Positions 61,060-64,000 of a DNA stretch of 64,000 bases are shown piece by piece. Source of the DNA: Qipengyuania sp. SS22. GTDB lineage: Bacteria > Pseudomonadota > Alphaproteobacteria > Sphingomonadales > Sphingomonadaceae. The position numbers were made by a program, and so were the translations under genes. Numbering within the stretch: the first letter of the stretch is position 1; each line of letters begins with the position of its first letter. The notes beneath the pieces were generated by a model, which was not told the origin of the DNA, did no database searches, and worked only from the letters and a program-made list of their open reading frames with translations. The stretch is from positions 1,612,001-1,676,000 of the forward strand of contig NZ_CP107048.1 of the NCBI RefSeq assembly GCF_025736935.1, in the 5' to 3' direction.

Positions 61060-62522
61060 CGTGGGGCCTCGCTGCTCAATTCATATACCCGCCAACGTGC
61101 CCCGTCGTATCGCAACCGGTAACCGGGCAGGCCTTTCTCGTACAGTGTCGGGAAGATGCGACCAACCCGGTCACTTCCGTAGCCGGATTCGCGATTGCGG
61201 ACGACCAGCGTGCTGGCATCGGTCCTCCTCCGGATCGAGACGGTGCGGAATTGCTGTGTCCCGCTGGACAAGACCCCGGTGGCGTCCTCGCGCAGCGCGA
61301 TCACCGCGGGTGCTGCTTCGGCATCGAACAGCACGTCCTCGCGGCCCGACAGCGCGCGTGCAACGCCTGCGAGTTCGGGATCGCTGACCGGCACCGGGCG
61401 GTTGGCCAGCGCCGCTTTCCAGCGCTCGGTCTCGGGCGCGGTATCGACGCTGACGAGCAAGGCCCCGCCAATCGCCCCGGCAGCCAGCAGCAGCAGCTCC
61501 ACCCGCTTGAGCCGCGCGATTGGCCAGCGCGCGACACAGGCGGCGGCTGCAGTGACCCCGAGGCTGGCGGCCAGCGCGGCCGAGGGGAACAGGCCGAAGG
61601 ACAGCGCCAGCAGCATCGCCGCCAGCACAGTCAGGAACAGCGCCAGCACCGCATAGCGCAGCGGTGCCATCCCGCGCGCGGCGAAGAAAAAGCCGATCGC
61701 GATCGGGCATACGGCGAACAGGCTGACCAGCGCGAGGCTGATATTCCGCCAGTCGGCCACCGGCACGCGGCCGGTGGGATCGGCGCCCAGCCCGGCGGAT
61801 TCCCGGCTGACCGCACCGATGAAGTCGAAGGTCTGGTCGGCGAAAACCCAGTTCACATAGATGAACGAAGCAATCGAGAAGAGCACGGGGAAGAGCAGCG
61901 TCAGATACATCGCCGCCGGCGCAATGCGCAGCCGGTCAATCGGGATGACCAGCGCAAGAAACGGCAGGCTGGCGAATGCCAGCACCATTCCGAACGGATG
62001 CGCGAAGGCCATCAGGCACAGGCCGAGCGAGACCAGCATCAGATCGTTGACGCGTTCGCCCCGGCGCAGGCTGAAGGCTCCCAGCGCGGTCAGCCACAGC
62101 CCCCAGTGGACGAGAATGAACCCGATCCCCTCGGTCGCGCCGCGCAGGAATACCGGATTGAGAGCCAGCACCGCACTGGCGGCGGAGGCTTCCCATAGTG
62201 ACAATCCGTTCGCACGGAACGCCCAGAACCAGGCGAGCACAAGCAGCGCCGCCAGCACCGCGCTCAACACCGCCAGCCCGGTGGTTCCGGCGACGGGCAC
62301 GAAGTGGTTGAGCCCGATCCCGGTGATATAGGGCAGCGGCGGAAAAGCGGTGACGATATCCTCGAACCGGATCAGCCCCTCGAGGCTCAGCAGCGTCCGC
62401 CCGTGCAGGTCGAGATTGCTGGCCGAAACATAGCCGCGCGCGTGGAGGATAAGGGCCAGAGCGACCAGCACGATGCCCAATATGATCGGCATGGCATAGC
62501 CGGTGATCCTGCGCGCCGTCAT
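61056..62522 (-). CDS. polytopic membrane protein of the glycosyltransferase operon
   Basis: A 488-residue integral membrane protein with about ten hydrophobic segments in the first ~370 residues ([60 protein letters not shown]) and a C-terminal soluble domain ([20 protein letters not shown]). The topology is reminiscent of GT-C-type glycosyltransferases or O-antigen-processing proteins, but no diagnostic motif is clear. It is translationally coupled to the GT2 enzyme upstream and the response regulator downstream, suggesting a joint role in making or modifying a surface glycan. Confidence 0.72.
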   Translation of the reverse strand: MTARRITGYAMPIILGIVLVALALILHARGYVSASNLDLHGRTLLSLEGLIRFEDIVTAFPPLPYITGIGLNHFVPVAGTTGLAVLSAVLAALLVLAWFWAFRANGLSLWEASAASAVLALNPVFLRGATEGIGFILVHWGLWLTALGAFSLRRGERVNDLMLVSLGLCLMAFAHPFGMVLAFASLPFLALVIPIDRLRIAPAAMYLTLLFPVLFSIASFIYVNWVFADQTFDFIGAVSRESAGLGADPTGRVPVADWRNISLALVSLFAVCPIAIGFFFAARGMAPLRYAVLALFLTVLAAMLLALSFGLFPSAALAASLGVTAAAACVARWPIARLKRVELLLLAAGAIGGALLVSVDTAPETERWKAALANRPVPVSDPELAGVARALSGREDVLFDAEAAPAVIALREDATGVLSSGTQQFRTVSIRRRTDASTLVVRNRESGYGSDRVGRIFPTLYEKGLPGYRLRYDGARWRVYELSSEAPR

Positions 62523-64000
62523 CCCGCAGCCTGGCTCGCCTGCGCCTTGCTGACTTCAGCGGCGGTGTGTTTCGACAGCCCGTGCTCGGTCTTTTCCCAG
62601 TAGAATGGCTTGGTGATCAGCTGCCACGCGCCCTTCCACGCGGCGATCGACATCAACACCCAGTACCAGAACACGGTCAGGCTGTAGGGCACCAGCGACA
62701 GCCAGTTGCGGCGGAAGGGCGCCAGCATCATCACGAAGATGAACAGTCCGTTCCCCGCCAGCAGGTTGAACACCGAGAGATACAGCAGGACAGGCGGAAA
62801 CAGCGGATCGAACAGCCCGGTCTCGGTCAGCAGCCAGAGCACGAATATCGCCCAGAACACCGGATTTAGCAGGCCCGAGAGCATGGTCCCGCCGATGAAG
62901 AAGATGAAACCCAGCAGCCCGAGCACACCGATGCTCTTCACCAGATGGACCGGGCGCCGCGTATGCACCAGCATGGTCTGCATGTAGCCCTTGATCCAGC
63001 GCGAACGCTGCCGGATCCAGTTCGACTGCGAGACATTGGCTTCCTCGAAGGTCGTCGAAGCGACCAGCCGGACTTCATAGCCCTTCTGCGTCAGGCGAAT
63101 GCCCAGATCGGCATCCTCGGTGACATTGAACGGGTCCCATGCGCGCAATTCGCGCAGCACATCCATGCGAAAATGGTTCGACGTGCCCCCCAGCGGGATC
63201 GGTACCTTGAGCTTCTCCAGCCCCGGAAGCATCAGGTCGAACCACAGCGAATAATCGAGCGTGAACAGGCGCGTCAGCCAGTTCTCCTCGCGGTTGAAGT
63301 AATTCAACCGGCACTGGACGCAGGCGACATTGGCGGGCGAGCGGTCGAAGGTCACGACCACCTTCTTGAGTTGGTCTGGTTCGGGCTTGTCCTCGGCATC
63401 GTAGATGACGAGGTAATCGCCGCGCGCGAATTGTAGCGCGTAATTGCACGCCTTGGGCTTGGTCTGCGGCTGCGCGGGCGGGACCAGGATGATCTCGAAA
63501 ATATCCTCCAGCCCCAGCGCGGTGGCGGCATCGATGGTCAACTGGTCGCCTTCCTCGAGGACGATCTTGATGTCGAGCCGGCTGGTCGGATAGTCGAGTT
63601 CGCGCAAGGCATTGGCGAGGATCGGCAGCACGTCGGGCTCGCGAAACATCGGTACCAGCACGGTATAGACCGGCAGGTCCTCGTCGCGCAGCAGGCCGAC
63701 CGCCGCATCCATCTGCCGCTCGCTGGCGTGCTGGTGCTTGCCACCCGCCCAGATCAGCACGGTCTTGAACAGGAAGTTGCCGAGGTAGAACAGCGTCATC
63801 ACGATGTTCAGAGCGATCAGCGTCGAGATCGGGGCCAGCGCCAGCCCCAGCGCAAACGCGCTCAACATCGCCCAGCCGACAACCAACTGGACCGGCGTAA
63901 ACACGGTCTGCGCCGACATCACCGGATCGTGTTCGGCCAGATCGAATACCGCGGCGTGCAGGAAACGTTCGGAAAAGACGCTCTGCACCGCCTGCTGGAT
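62519..64000 (-). CDS. processive family 2 glycosyltransferase, 5'-truncated by window edge
   Basis: The frame is open to the window end, so the N-terminus is missing; the GTG at 63988 is only the first possible start in view. The visible ~493 residues have two N-terminal helices, a GT2 domain and four C-terminal helices. GT2 motifs are [12 protein letters not shown] (UDP-sugar/metal), TEDADLG (acceptor) and QRSRWIKG (processivity Q-x-x-R-W). This is the arrangement of BcsA/NdvB/hyaluronan-type synthases, but there is no C-terminal PilZ domain. It probably polymerises and extrudes a polysaccharide. The product is unknown. Confidence 0.9.
   Translation of the reverse strand: MQQAVQSVFSERFLHAAVFDLAEHDPVMSAQTVFTPVQLVVGWAMLSAFALGLALAPISTLIALNIVMTLFYLGNFLFKTVLIWAGGKHQHASERQMDAAVGLLRDEDLPVYTVLVPMFREPDVLPILANALRELDYPTSRLDIKIVLEEGDQLTIDAATALGLEDIFEIILVPPAQPQTKPKACNYALQFARGDYLVIYDAEDKPEPDQLKKVVVTFDRSPANVACVQCRLNYFNREENWLTRLFTLDYSLWFDLMLPGLEKLKVPIPLGGTSNHFRMDVLRELRAWDPFNVTEDADLGIRLTQKGYEVRLVASTTFEEANVSQSNWIRQRSRWIKGYMQTMLVHTRRPVHLVKSIGVLGLLGFIFFIGGTMLSGLLNPVFWAIFVLWLLTETGLFDPLFPPVLLYLSVFNLLAGNGLFIFVMMLAPFRRNWLSLVPYSLTVFWYWVLMSIAAWKGAWQLITKPFYWEKTEHGLSKHTAAEVSKAQASQAAG

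Noticed and set aside
1..64000. tRNA, rRNA, CRISPR, insertion sequences, integrases or attachment sites
   Set aside because: No transposase or integrase motifs, regularly spaced repeats or tRNA-like cloverleaf were seen; codon style and GC content are uniform, so recent transfer is not supported.

Overview
The window is GC-rich, densely coded DNA from an alphaproteobacterium. TonB-dependent receptors, a DevBCA-type exporter, compact flagellar genes with FlbD-like control and the general codon style point to the order Sphingomonadales (an Erythrobacter/Sphingomonas-like relative). This is an inference from gene content; no rRNA, tRNA or taxonomic marker lies in the window, and no database search was possible.

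Region 1 (1-16710) is a catabolic block for a CoA-activated substrate. It has two tandem acyl-CoA dehydrogenases (the first cut by the window edge) and an MFS transporter. A TetR-TetR tandem regulator is translationally coupled to an acyl-CoA synthetase. A serine hydrolase, a bifunctional enoyl-CoA hydratase/3-hydroxyacyl-CoA dehydrogenase, two large TonB-dependent receptors with matching promoter layouts and strong terminators, and an SDR oxidoreductase follow. The substrate cannot be named from sequence alone.

Region 2 (16721-21713) is a permease/ATPase/membrane-fusion/outer-membrane exporter on the minus strand. It diverges from a TetR repressor, and the 47-bp gap holds two abutting perfect 18-bp palindromes; the second carries the repressor's ribosome binding site in its spacer.

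Region 3 (21710-55446) is an almost complete flagellar locus. It contains motBA, flgLKJIHGFEDCB, a second MotA/ExbD-like pair, flgA, flgM, flgN, a lytic transglycosylase, flhA and fliA. An unknown gene and a LuxR-type regulator with a degenerate receiver come next, then fliS, fliD, flhB, fliRQPONMLKJIHGFE, an FlbD-like sigma-54 activator, flagellin and a PilZ protein. Sigma-54 (-24/-12) promoters are readable upstream of flgB, the transglycosylase-flhA-fliA operon, flgM and (one mismatch) fliK. Sigma-28-like promoters precede flagellin and the unknown gene after fliA. This fits a three-tier cascade: FlbD/sigma-54 for the basal body and hook, FliA/FlgM for filament genes. FliM lacks the usual CheY-binding N-terminus, FlgD and FlgE are very short, and no chemotaxis genes are present.

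Region 4 (55529-58198) is an arsenic resistance operon: a fused ArsR-ArsC protein, an ACR3 arsenite pump and ArsH, behind a promoter with an adjacent inverted-repeat operator and an apparently leaderless start.

Region 5 (58287-64000) has a Tat-exported glycosidase-like protein. Converging on it is a four-gene minus-strand operon with 4-bp overlaps: a family 2 processive glycosyltransferase (cut by the window end), a polytopic membrane protein, a response regulator with a degenerate GGDEF domain, and an outer-membrane barrel-like protein. This is the best candidate here for an undescribed system, possibly polysaccharide synthesis/export under phosphorelay control.
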